From: JANQQN01 sp964519665
GTDB lineage: Bacteria; Myxococcota; Kuafuiibacteriia; Kuafuiibacteriales; Kuafuiibacteriaceae
Assembly: GCA_964519665.1 (NCBI GenBank)
Contig: CAZFIV010000009.1
Span: 62,001-126,000, forward strand
Direction of reading: 5' to 3'
Length of the DNA: 64,000 nt
Below the pieces are notes generated by a model. It was not told where the DNA came from and made no database searches. It saw only the letters and a list, made by a program, of their open reading frames with translations. Positions within the stretch are counted from its first letter, which is position 1. Each line of letters starts with the position of its first letter. The translations under genes were made by a program, and so were the position numbers. Positions 35,861 to 43,070 of this stretch are shown here, piece after piece.

Positions 35861-36856
35861 ATGTCCCAACTCAATAAGATTTTGGTGCTCGTGCTGGTCG
35901 TGCAGGCGCTCGGCTTCGTGCTCACCCGCGCGGTATCGACCGACAGCGGGCCGGTGCCCGCGCTGGCTCCGTTCGAGAATCTCGACGTCGAGAGCGTCAC
36001 CAAGGTCGTGATCGAAGGCCGGCCCAAGGTCGAGCCGAACGACCCTCCGCAGGATAAGATCGAGCTCGTCAACGAGGGCGGAGCCTGGGGCATCGCCGAT
36101 GCCGACGGGTTTCCGGTTCCGCGCGAAAAGGTCGATGAGTTGCTCAACAAACTCGTGAAGATCAAGAGCCGAAATCGAGTGCTGAACCGAAGCACCTATC
36201 ACGAGAAGCTCGAGGTCGCGGACGCCAAGTACCAACGCAAGGTGACGGTGACCGCGGGCGACGAGAATATCGTGGTGTACTTCGGGTCTTCGCCTCGGTT
36301 CAAGAGCATTCACCTGAGAGCCGCCGGCGCCGACGCCGTGTACCTGGTCAACGACTTCAGCCTGACTGACCTTGGCGATCGAGCCTGGTCTTGGGTGTCT
36401 CGCGAGTACTTCTCGTACCCCCGCAACGATGTGTGGGAGGTCAAAGTAGAGAATGCAAAGGGCGAGATCGCGCTGAAGCGAGACCCTGAATCCAATCAAT
36501 GGACGGTGCAAAAGGTCAAGAAGCCGCTCGATCAGCAAGCGGTCAACGACCTCATCCGCAAGGCATCCAACGTCAATCTGGAGGCCCCAGTCGGCAAGGT
36601 GGTCGACGCCACTTACGGCCTCGGCGACGGCGCGACGGTCGTGACTCTGACCACCGGAACCTCTACGGTCGTCGGCCTACGGCCACCGTCGTTCGAGACC
36701 CTCACCTGGCGAATCGGCAACAAGCTCGAAGCCGAGAATCAGTACTACGTCAAAGCCGACGGCAATCCGTACGTGGTCAAGGTGTCGGGTTGGTCGGTCG
36801 CCCAGCTGGTAGACAACACCCGCAACGACCTGGTTCAGAAGGAAGAAACCAAGTAA
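35861..36856 (+). CDS. DUF4340 membrane-anchored protein
   Basis: A 331-aa protein with an N-terminal membrane helix (MSQLNKILVLVLVVQALGFV) and a periplasmic part containing repeated beta-rich blocks (GGAWGIADADGFPVPREKVD, NQWTVQKVKKPLDQQAVND). This fits DUF4340, which regularly follows GldG-type ABC auxiliary genes. It starts 3 bp after the fused permease gene and ends the operon. Its role is unknown; a periplasmic accessory of the transporter is likely. Confidence 0.8.
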   Translation: MSQLNKILVLVLVVQALGFVLTRAVSTDSGPVPALAPFENLDVESVTKVVIEGRPKVEPNDPPQDKIELVNEGGAWGIADADGFPVPREKVDELLNKLVKIKSRNRVLNRSTYHEKLEVADAKYQRKVTVTAGDENIVVYFGSSPRFKSIHLRAAGADAVYLVNDFSLTDLGDRAWSWVSREYFSYPRNDVWEVKVENAKGEIALKRDPESNQWTVQKVKKPLDQQAVNDLIRKASNVNLEAPVGKVVDATYGLGDGATVVTLTTGTSTVVGLRPPSFETLTWRIGNKLEAENQYYVKADGNPYVVKVSGWSVAQLVDNTRNDLVQKEETK

Positions 36857-36871
36857 GCGAGCCTGGCCGAC

Positions 36872-36917
36872 CGCGGTGCAGCATCCGGCAGCTACAGCAC
36901 GGATGCTCTGCACCGCG
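36872..36917. terminator. Strong inverted repeat between convergent operons
   Basis: CGCGGTGCAG-CATCCG (36872-36887) pairs with CGGATG-CT-CTGCACCGCG (36900-36917) across a 12-base loop, giving a 16-bp stem with a 2-base bulge. It lies between the DUF4340 gene (plus) and eno (minus), ideal for bidirectional termination. No T-run follows on either strand. Confidence 0.7.
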
Positions 36918-36952
36918 TTCGGTCGAGCCCAGAGCGTCGGAGCGCCCCCTCG

Positions 36953-38224
36953 CTAGCCGAAGAGTTCGCCAGCGAAACGAGCGGCGGGGCCCAGATTCTC
37001 TTCAATTCGAAGGAGCTGGTTGTACTTGGCCAGCCGGTCCGAACGTGACGCCGACCCGGTCTTGATCTGCCCCGCCCCGGTCGCCACCGCCAAGTCGGCG
37101 ATCGTGGAGTCCTCGGTTTCGCCGGAACGATGGCTGACCACCATCGCGTATCCGTGAGAGCGCCCGAGATCCATGGCATCGAGGGTCTCGGTGAGGGTTC
37201 CGATCTGGTTGACCTTCACCAGCACCGCGTTCGCGCAGCCTTCTTCAATGCCCCGTTCGATCCGGGTTACGTTGGTCACGAAGAGGTCGTCACCGACGAG
37301 CTGACAGCGGGGACCGAGCTGGCTCGTGAGCTGCTTCCAGCCCTCCCAGTCGTCCTCGGCCAGACCGTCTTCGATCGAAACGACCGGGAACTCGCTGACG
37401 AGCTGCTCGAGAAACGTGCTCATCTCGGCAGAGGTGAGCGTGCGACCTTCATGACGAAGCTCGTACTTGCCGTCTTTGTAGAACTCGGTTGCCGCGACGT
37501 CGAGCGCGAGCGAGATGTCCTCGCCGGGCTTGAATCCCGCCGCCTCGATCGCATCGGTCAGCAGCTGCAGAGCTTCCTTGTTCGATTTGAGATCGGGGGC
37601 GAAGCCCCCTTCGTCGCCGACCGCCGTCGAGAGTCCTTTTTCTTTGAGGAGCTTCTTGAGGTGGTGGAATGTCTCCACGCCCCAGCGAAGCGATTCGCTG
37701 AAGGTCTCCGCGCCTTTGGGCACCAGCATGAACTCCTGGATGTCGAGCGCGTTGTCGGCGTGCTCACCCCCGTTGATCACGTTCATCAGCGGGACGGGGA
37801 GCAGGCGCGCATTGACGCCCCCGAGATACCGATAAAGGGGCAGCTCGTAGGCGTTCGCAGCCGCGCGGGCGACGGCCAGCGACACTCCGAGAATCGCATT
37901 CGCGCCCAGCTTGCCCTTGTTTTCGGTGCCGTCGAGCGAAAGGAGGGTTGCGTCAATATCGTAGGGGTCGCTCGCTTCGTACCCGAGCAGGGCCGGCGCG
38001 ATGACGTCATTGACGGCCGTAACGGCTTTGGTCACCCCTTTGCCGACATACCGCGACGGGTCGCCGTCGCGAACCTCGACCGCCTCATGGGCACCGGTAG
38101 AGGCACCCGAGGGGACGGCCGCCCGCCCCTCCGCGCCGGAAGAGAGCCGAACGTCGACTTCAACTGTCGGGTTCCCTCGGCTATCGAGGATCTCGCGTGC
38201 ATGAATATGGGTAATATCGAGCAT
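36953..38224 (-). CDS. eno: Enolase
   Basis: A 423-aa cytoplasmic glycolytic enzyme interconverting 2-phosphoglycerate and phosphoenolpyruvate with Mg2+. Hallmarks: ILDSRGNPTVEVDV and PSGASTGAHEA at the N-terminus, NVINGGEHADN, the catalytic GDEGGFAPDL, SIEDGLAEDDW, LVGDDLFVTN and SHRSGETEDSTIADLAV. Length matches the family. GGAGG precedes the ATG by about 9 bp. The next gene upstream is 186 bp away (38225-38410, nothing seen there), so eno may have its own promoter. Confidence 0.97.
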   Translation of the reverse strand: MLDITHIHAREILDSRGNPTVEVDVRLSSGAEGRAAVPSGASTGAHEAVEVRDGDPSRYVGKGVTKAVTAVNDVIAPALLGYEASDPYDIDATLLSLDGTENKGKLGANAILGVSLAVARAAANAYELPLYRYLGGVNARLLPVPLMNVINGGEHADNALDIQEFMLVPKGAETFSESLRWGVETFHHLKKLLKEKGLSTAVGDEGGFAPDLKSNKEALQLLTDAIEAAGFKPGEDISLALDVAATEFYKDGKYELRHEGRTLTSAEMSTFLEQLVSEFPVVSIEDGLAEDDWEGWKQLTSQLGPRCQLVGDDLFVTNVTRIERGIEEGCANAVLVKVNQIGTLTETLDAMDLGRSHGYAMVVSHRSGETEDSTIADLAVATGAGQIKTGSASRSDRLAKYNQLLRIEENLGPAARFAGELFG

Positions 38225-38410
38225 CAGTGGTTACCTCCAGCGGTCTCTGAACCCGGTTCGAGGCGACAGTCAACCGAGGGTCGGGTTCCCGGACCAGATC
38301 AGGTTCTCTTCCGGATCGCCTGGCGGACAGAAGCCACCCAAGCATCGCGCCAAGCCAGACTTGTCGTCGAAAACGAAAAGCGACCCGGGGCTAAATCGCA
38401 GCCATCGACC

Positions 38411-38677
38411 TCAAAGGTCGATGTGGATCGCCGTGCCTTCGTCGTCGGTCGGCGCTTCCTCTTCCTCGGCCGGCGGCTCGTCGCCTGCGGAGGGGATCTC
38501 GATATGCAACCGAGGACGAGCGGTCTCGTTGCGGCGGCGACGCTCGTCCTCCTGCTTCTTGATCTCCTCGATGATGTACGCGTCGAGCACGTCATGCAAA
38601 TGGTGCGGCGACGGATCGCCGCTGACAAGCTCCGGGATAACCTGCAGAATCCGAGCGGTAGGCGCGAAGAGGCCCAT
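38411..38677 (-). CDS. Small acidic hypothetical protein
   Basis: An 88-aa product starting MGLFAPTARILQVI, with a helical middle (DAYIIEEIKKQEDERRRRN) and an acidic C-terminus (DEPPAEEEEAPTDDEGT). GGGGG lies 6 bp before this ATG; a longer frame to 38740 would overlap the FBPase gene. It lies between glpX and eno on the same strand. No family recognised; existence is likely but not certain. Confidence 0.5.
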   Translation of the reverse strand: MGLFAPTARILQVIPELVSGDPSPHHLHDVLDAYIIEEIKKQEDERRRRNETARPRLHIEIPSAGDEPPAEEEEAPTDDEGTAIHIDL

Positions 38678-38708
38678 CCGATGCCCCCGTGCGAGAAATC
38701 GGCGGTTG

Positions 38709-39680
38709 CTAAAAATCGCCGTAATCGGGTTTCCGATCAAAATGATGGTGGGCTTCTATATAACGGACCGTGCGGGTCTTACTCCGCATGACCACGGAGT
38801 TGGTGCGCGCGCCTCCGCTGATGAATCGAACGCCCGCGAGGAAATCCCCATCGGTGATACCGGTCGCCGCGAACAGGACGTGGCCGGACGCAAGGTCTTC
38901 GGTCACGTAGATCCGATCCGCAGCCAAGCCCAGGGCCCGGAGTCGTTCGCGCTCCTCATCGTTTCGAGGTCGTAGCCGACATTGCACTTCCCCGCCGACG
39001 CACCGCACCGCCGACGCCGCGAGCACTCCTTCCGGTGCGCCTCCGGTCCCCACGACCATGTCAATGCCCGTCTCTTCGCGGCACGTCGCGAGCGAAGCGG
39101 AGAGGTCGCCACCAAGGATCAGCCGTATGCGAGCGCCCGCATCTCGGACCTCGCGAATGAGGCCTTCATGCCGCGGCCGATCCAAAATCGCGACCGTCAG
39201 GTCTTCGACGTAGACACCCTTCGCATCGGCCACCGATTGCAGGTTGTCGGCGACCGAGCGGTCGAGATCGATGGCGCCCGCACCACCCCTTCCGACCACC
39301 ATCTTCTCCATGTAGGTGTCGGGCGCCGGCATAAAGGATCCATTGCGGGCCATGGCGATCACTGACAACGCCGCCGAGCGTCCTTGAGCGCAGAGTCTCG
39401 CGCCTTCGAGAGCATCGAGGGCAAGTTGTACTTCCGGATCGCCGCTCGCCCAGCGACCGACTTTTTCGCCGTAGTACAGCCGGGGCGACTCGACGTAGTG
39501 GCCCTCCCCGACCACGATGGTTCCGCAGATCTCTAGGGATCGAAACGCCCGCCGCATCGCCCTCACCGCCACATCGTCGGCCTGGTGAGCGTCGCCTCGC
39601 CCCATTTGTCGCGCCGAGGCCAACGCAGCGGCTTCGGTGACCCGCGCCGCATCCAACGCGAGATTTCGCTCCATCGTCAT
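38709..39680 (-). CDS. glpX: Class II fructose-1,6-bisphosphatase (GlpX family)
   Basis: A 323-aa enzyme hydrolysing fructose-1,6-bisphosphate, used in gluconeogenesis and, in some phototrophs, the Calvin cycle. Typical blocks: ALDAARVTEAAALASARQMG, GTIVVGEGHYVESPRLYYGE, PDTYMEKMVVG, GDLSASLA and VGTGGAPEGVLAASAV. The ATG overlaps the stop of the thioesterase gene by 4 bp (ATGA), so the two are coupled. No other Calvin cycle gene is visible, so a gluconeogenic role is the safer reading. Confidence 0.93.
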   Translation of the reverse strand: MTMERNLALDAARVTEAAALASARQMGRGDAHQADDVAVRAMRRAFRSLEICGTIVVGEGHYVESPRLYYGEKVGRWASGDPEVQLALDALEGARLCAQGRSAALSVIAMARNGSFMPAPDTYMEKMVVGRGGAGAIDLDRSVADNLQSVADAKGVYVEDLTVAILDRPRHEGLIREVRDAGARIRLILGGDLSASLATCREETGIDMVVGTGGAPEGVLAASAVRCVGGEVQCRLRPRNDEERERLRALGLAADRIYVTEDLASGHVLFAATGITDGDFLAGVRFISGGARTNSVVMRSKTRTVRYIEAHHHFDRKPDYGDF

Positions 39681-40078
39681 GTCGCAAGCCTCTCACGGAG
39701 CATGGCCGGGATCCGGGTGACTCGGCCCGTCTTTTTCCCGACGCAGGCGTGGAGCGTCTCACCGGTGGCGATCAACACTCCGTCCTCTTCACGCTCGAGT
39801 CGATAGCCCATTTGAAGGCTACCCATCCGAACAGCGACGACCGTCGTCTCCAAGGTGAGGAGCTCATCGTACCGGGCCGACGCGTGATACTTGGCTGAAG
39901 CCGAGGCCACCGGAAGCGCATATCCGGCCGCTTCGAGCTGCATGTAGGGCAGCCCCACCGCCCTCAAGAGCTCGGACCGTCCCGCCTCGAAATAGCGAAA
40001 GTAATTGCCGTAGTACACGATCCCCATCATGTCGGTATCGCCGTAGATGACGCGGAACTGGTGTCTATGGCTCTGCAC
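39677..40078 (-). CDS. Hotdog-fold acyl-CoA thioesterase (YbgC/4HBT type)
   Basis: A 133-aa enzyme of the 4-hydroxybenzoyl-CoA thioesterase family. The signature YGDTDMMGIVYYGNYFRYFE carries the catalytic Asp, followed by AGRSELLRAVGLPY. The GTG at 40078 puts the start directly before the first strand (MQSHRHQFRVIYGDTD), as in relatives of this length; the frame is open to 40216 but that part looks non-coding. It hydrolyses acyl-CoA thioesters in the cytoplasm. It is coupled to glpX by a 4-bp overlap, without an obvious metabolic link. Confidence 0.88.
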   Translation of the reverse strand: MQSHRHQFRVIYGDTDMMGIVYYGNYFRYFEAGRSELLRAVGLPYMQLEAAGYALPVASASAKYHASARYDELLTLETTVVAVRMGSLQMGYRLEREEDGVLIATGETLHACVGKKTGRVTRIPAMLRERLAT

Positions 40079-40143
40079 GCCCGTGCCGTAATGGGCTCGA
40101 CCAGCACTGTCAAATCCTCGTTGAGTCGACACCGAGGATGTAT

Positions 40144-40629
40144 TCAACGTAGCACCAATCCGCAGTTGCGACACTTGGCGAGAGATCTCGCGTTGCGCAC
40201 CCCACACGCGCCGCATCGGCGCTCTTCGTCATCGGCGCCCTTGCGGGACATCCGAAGCAATAGACCACACGCCCCGCAACGACGCGGCGCGCCGAAGATC
40301 TGAGCGCCGCATCCCGGGCACAGTCGGATCTGCGCTTCCGGCTTCGGCGACGCCTCGGGCACCGCCCGGCCGGACCGCGCCGTCGTGGCGACCGGCTCGG
40401 GGACCGCCATCACCGCCATCACCGCCATCACCGGATCGGTCGCCGGCTCGTCTTCGAAGTCGAGCGCGGACACATCAGCAGCGCGAGCGACCCGTCCACC
40501 GGTCGGCGGCCCCGATTCAGACGGGTTCTCTTCTGAATACCCGCAGGACGCACAGACGCCGGCCACCAGCAACGTGGCCCGGCAGACTGGGCAGGGCGTT
40601 GGCGTCATCGTCATACCCGCGCTGTTCAT
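40144..40629 (-). CDS. Zinc-ribbon protein
   Basis: A 161-aa soluble protein with four treble-clef-like Cys pairs: CPVC...CASC near the N-terminus and three C-terminal ribbons (CPGCGAQIFGAPRRCGACG, RCGACGVRNARSLAKCRNCG). The middle is disordered and contains MAVMAVMAV, encoded by a 9-bp tandem repeat. Zinc-ribbon arrays are general nucleic-acid or protein binders; the partner is unknown. The start is either the ATG at 40629 or a Met five residues later. It is divergent from the DUF2236 gene. Confidence 0.7.
   Translation of the reverse strand: MNSAGMTMTPTPCPVCRATLLVAGVCASCGYSEENPSESGPPTGGRVARAADVSALDFEDEPATDPVMAVMAVMAVPEPVATTARSGRAVPEASPKPEAQIRLCPGCGAQIFGAPRRCGACGLLLRMSRKGADDEERRCGACGVRNARSLAKCRNCGLVLR
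40406..40434. repeat. 9-bp tandem repeat inside the zinc-ribbon gene
   Basis: ACCGCCATC occurs about three times in a row, giving MAVMAVMAV in the protein on the minus strand. It preserves frame and is probably polymorphic. Confidence 0.8.
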
Positions 40630-40832
40630 GCCTCGGTCATTACCCGTAACCCAACGGCGCTCCCTCTCTCTGTCACGTATCGACAACAGTTGTCAGGCGT
40701 CCAACGGGAGCCGGCGATCGACCGACATCGTCTACCCGAAGACGACGAATCGTCCTCGAAGCTCTCGGCGCCTTGAGCCCTTCGGCTTTGCTTCTTATGA
40801 AGAAACTCGGGCGATGTGCCTCGGAGGCTCTC

Positions 40833-42056
40833 ATGACGATGGTACCGACTCCTCTCGAATCGACCGGCTTGCCGGCCCGCGCGGTCAACGTCGCCGCCGC
40901 CCGGCAGGAATTGGGGCCGGTCGTCGACCGATTTATGCCGGCTCTGCTGCGCTCTGACCCCCTCGCTGACCAGGCGGTGGAGGCTCTCGCCGCCGCCGGA
41001 GAAGGCGGTTCGTCGGGCTGCCTTCAACGCGCGATCAGCGGCGATCCCACTGTTCCCGCCGATGTACGCGCCTTGGTCGAGGCGGCGGCTGACTTTCCCG
41101 TGTGGGTCGATGAACGACGTCTGGCGAGGGCCGGCGAGCTGCTGTTCCGGGCCGGAATCCCCGGGGGGATCGCGCTCGGTGCCAAGAGCCTGCTGTCCGG
41201 GTACTGCTCGCCAGGGGGAAACAAACCGCTCATTTGGTCCGGTCGCTTGAAGACCGGGGTCAGCCGACGCCTCGCCGAAACCGCAAAATTCGTGTGCGCG
41301 GTCGCCGAGCCCGGCGGGCTGGCGCCGGGCGCCGAGGGTTTTCGCATCACGCTGCAGGTCCGTTTGATCCACGCCCAGGTTCGTCGACTGATCTGGCTGC
41401 GAGGCGGGTGGCGGCGTGAACTCTGGGGCGAACCGATCAATCAACACGACATGCTCGGAACGATCCTGTTGTTCGCCCACGCTTGGCTCGACGGCGTGGA
41501 GGCGCTCGGCATCGCGGTGAGCGAGCAGGAGGCCGAAGACTACGTGCACCTGTGGCGGGTGGCAGGACATATCATTGGCGTCGAGGGGCTGCTGCTGCCC
41601 GCAACCCGCGCCGAAGGCCGGCGGCTGGCCCGGGTGATCGAACTTACTCAGGACGAACCGGACGACGACGCTCGAGAACTCGTCAAAGCGTTCCTGAATC
41701 ACCCCATCGACCGTTCAGCGAGCGAACGCGACCAGCGACTCGCCAGCCGCCGCATGCAAGCCTACGCGGGGGCCGTGAGAGGCCTGATCGGTGACGAGCT
41801 GGCCGACCAGCTCGACCTTCCGAAGGACGCCTGGCGATTCGTCGTTCCAGCGGCTCGAGAGTTCATTCGGCGAGCCGAACGCCTACGAAAAACGGTTCCC
41901 GGCGGCCGTCGGTTGGCCCTGCAGGCAGGCCGCCGACACTGGCAAAACGTCGTCGAGCTCGGCCTGATGGGGATCCCGGCCGAATTCGGCCTGCCGGTGC
42001 GACTGTCCGACCTCATCTCGGCTCCGGCGCCCGAGAGGTCCGGGGCGGCGATCTGA
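40833..42056 (+). CDS. DUF2236 / MpaB-family oxygenase
   Basis: A 407-aa protein; the ATG at 40833 has GGAGG 5 bp upstream, favouring it over 40797 or 40773. It shows the family's helical core: RLIHAQVRRLIW, NQHDMLGTILLFAHAWLDG and YVHLWRVAGHIIGVEGLLLP. DUF2236 proteins include latex-clearing protein and MpaB-type haem-dependent oxygenases; the invariant His and Arg of the first block are present. No signal peptide or CxxC is visible. The substrate is unknown. It is the last gene before the photosynthesis cluster, which runs from the opposite strand toward it. Confidence 0.82.
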   Translation: MTMVPTPLESTGLPARAVNVAAARQELGPVVDRFMPALLRSDPLADQAVEALAAAGEGGSSGCLQRAISGDPTVPADVRALVEAAADFPVWVDERRLARAGELLFRAGIPGGIALGAKSLLSGYCSPGGNKPLIWSGRLKTGVSRRLAETAKFVCAVAEPGGLAPGAEGFRITLQVRLIHAQVRRLIWLRGGWRRELWGEPINQHDMLGTILLFAHAWLDGVEALGIAVSEQEAEDYVHLWRVAGHIIGVEGLLLPATRAEGRRLARVIELTQDEPDDDARELVKAFLNHPIDRSASERDQRLASRRMQAYAGAVRGLIGDELADQLDLPKDAWRFVVPAAREFIRRAERLRKTVPGGRRLALQAGRRHWQNVVELGLMGIPAEFGLPVRLSDLISAPAPERSGAAI

Positions 42057-42189
42057 GCGGAGCTCCATCCGCGCTTGCTTCCGCACGCGCCGCACGTCAC
42101 ACAGAGCCATGAGCCGCCGAAACAAGTGGGACCCGCGGTCGGCGAGGCCCCCGAAGACCGCACCGCCTGGCCCTTAACCTAAAGGGCGA

Positions 42190-42221
42190 GAGCCCCGGCG
42201 ACCCAACGATCGCCAGGGCTC
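42190..42221. terminator. Hairpin between oxygenase and photosynthesis cluster
   Basis: GAGCCC-C-GGCGA (42190-42201) pairs with TCGCC-A-GGGCTC (42210-42221) around an 8-base loop. It sits between the converging DUF2236 gene and the HiPIP gene, so it could terminate both. No T-run was seen. Confidence 0.55.
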
Positions 42222-42259
42222 ACTCTGCTCGCAATCGAGTTATGATAGCCTCGCTACAC

Positions 42260-42646
42260 TCATGAAGGCATCTTCGCCCAGCTACGGCAGTAGCCCTTCG
42301 GCTGGACGGGACCGCTGAACAGCTTGCAGCCGCCACAGTTCTTGCCTTCGGCCGGCGCGACATACTGAGCGCAGTTGCTGCAGAGCTGCTCGGCGTTCGG
42401 CGACTGGGCGACGTAGCCGAGCGTCGTGCGGAGCTGCTGCGATTGCGGCTCGATCTCCGCGGCGCAGTCGTCAGCCGCCGGGGCTTCCGCGACCTTCGCC
42501 GGTTCTTCGGATGGCTTGCTGCCGGCGGCTTCGGGGGGAGCTTCCGACTGAGCGCCTTCCTTGGCGCAGGCAGCCATCACCAGACCACCGGCAGTCATGC
42601 CGATAACGTGAAGGGCGCGGCGGCGAGTAACGTTCTTATTTTCCAT
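42260..42646 (-). CDS. High-potential iron-sulfur protein (HiPIP)
   Basis: A 128-aa exported electron carrier. The N-terminus has a twin-arginine motif (NVTRRRALHVIG) and a hydrophobic core ending in VMAAC, so it may be a Tat-exported lipoprotein. The mature C-terminal domain has the [4Fe-4S] ligands C89-x2-C92, C107 and C120 (CSNCAQYV, GGCKLF, GYCRSWA), spaced as in HiPIPs, plus an extra Cys104. In purple bacteria HiPIP can reduce the photo-oxidised reaction centre or its cytochrome subunit. It is the last gene of the left arm, 75 bp after the small membrane gene. A role as donor to the reaction centre is inferred from context. Confidence 0.88.
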   Translation of the reverse strand: MENKNVTRRRALHVIGMTAGGLVMAACAKEGAQSEAPPEAAGSKPSEEPAKVAEAPAADDCAAEIEPQSQQLRTTLGYVAQSPNAEQLCSNCAQYVAPAEGKNCGGCKLFSGPVQPKGYCRSWAKMPS

Positions 42647-42721
42647 TGTGTCCGTCTCCTCTGTGCGCGTGGAGCTGAATCTATCGACCGTTGAGTGTAG
42701 ATCCTCCACGCCGGTCACCGA

Positions 42722-43054
42722 TTAACGATCTCTTCGACCGGGCGCAATGCCCGTTTCATCGCCCGGCCGCCTTGATCGGCCGTGGTTATTCCATCTTCTT
42801 CGCAGGTCGAGCAAGTGGGCAGGAAAAGAAGCGCCAAGAAAAGCGGCCCGCCACGACCAAGAGTGCCCGTCGAGAGTGCTTCGCAAAGCCAACAGCAAGA
42901 ACGCTCCGGCGAGCAGGTTAGTCAGTAGGTCTTTGGGGGCGATCCCTCGACTCGTTCGCCAATAGGCGATGCTGAGGACGATGAACTCGAGGGCGACGAA
43001 ACCGAGGAGGAAATCGATGATCCGTCCAGACGTGTACAGGTGCTGTAGGTTCAC
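42722..43054 (-). CDS. Small three-helix membrane protein in photosynthesis cluster
   Basis: A 110-aa product from a GTG start, with three hydrophobic segments (FLLGFVALEFIVLSIAYW, LTNLLAGAFLLLALRSTL, WRAAFLGASFPAHLLDL) and a basic C-terminal tail rich in Arg. It begins 16 bp after the bchP stop and so is probably co-transcribed with bchP and the HiPIP. I do not recognise it as a light-harvesting, RC or carotenoid protein; it lacks the short LH fold and His ligand context. Function unknown; an assembly or membrane-organising role is only a guess. Confidence 0.6.
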   Translation of the reverse strand: MNLQHLYTSGRIIDFLLGFVALEFIVLSIAYWRTSRGIAPKDLLTNLLAGAFLLLALRSTLDGHSWSWRAAFLGASFPAHLLDLRRRWNNHGRSRRPGDETGIAPGRRDR

Positions 43055-43070
43055 CCAAGGTACTGTAACG

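Noticed and set aside
34514..36538. 674-codon minus-strand frame across the ABC operon
   Set aside because: It spans two genes with strong homology features on the plus strand, so it is a shadow.
32013..36856. Gld gliding motor
   Set aside because: Only ABC components are similar; the family is widespread outside gliding Bacteroidota and no other gld genes are present.
37130..38791. 553-codon plus-strand frame opposite enolase
   Set aside because: It is antisense to an unmistakable enolase and its product has no recognisable domains.
42647..42720. PpsR box before the HiPIP gene
   Set aside because: Each TGT in the stretch was checked by eye and none has ACA 12 bases downstream.
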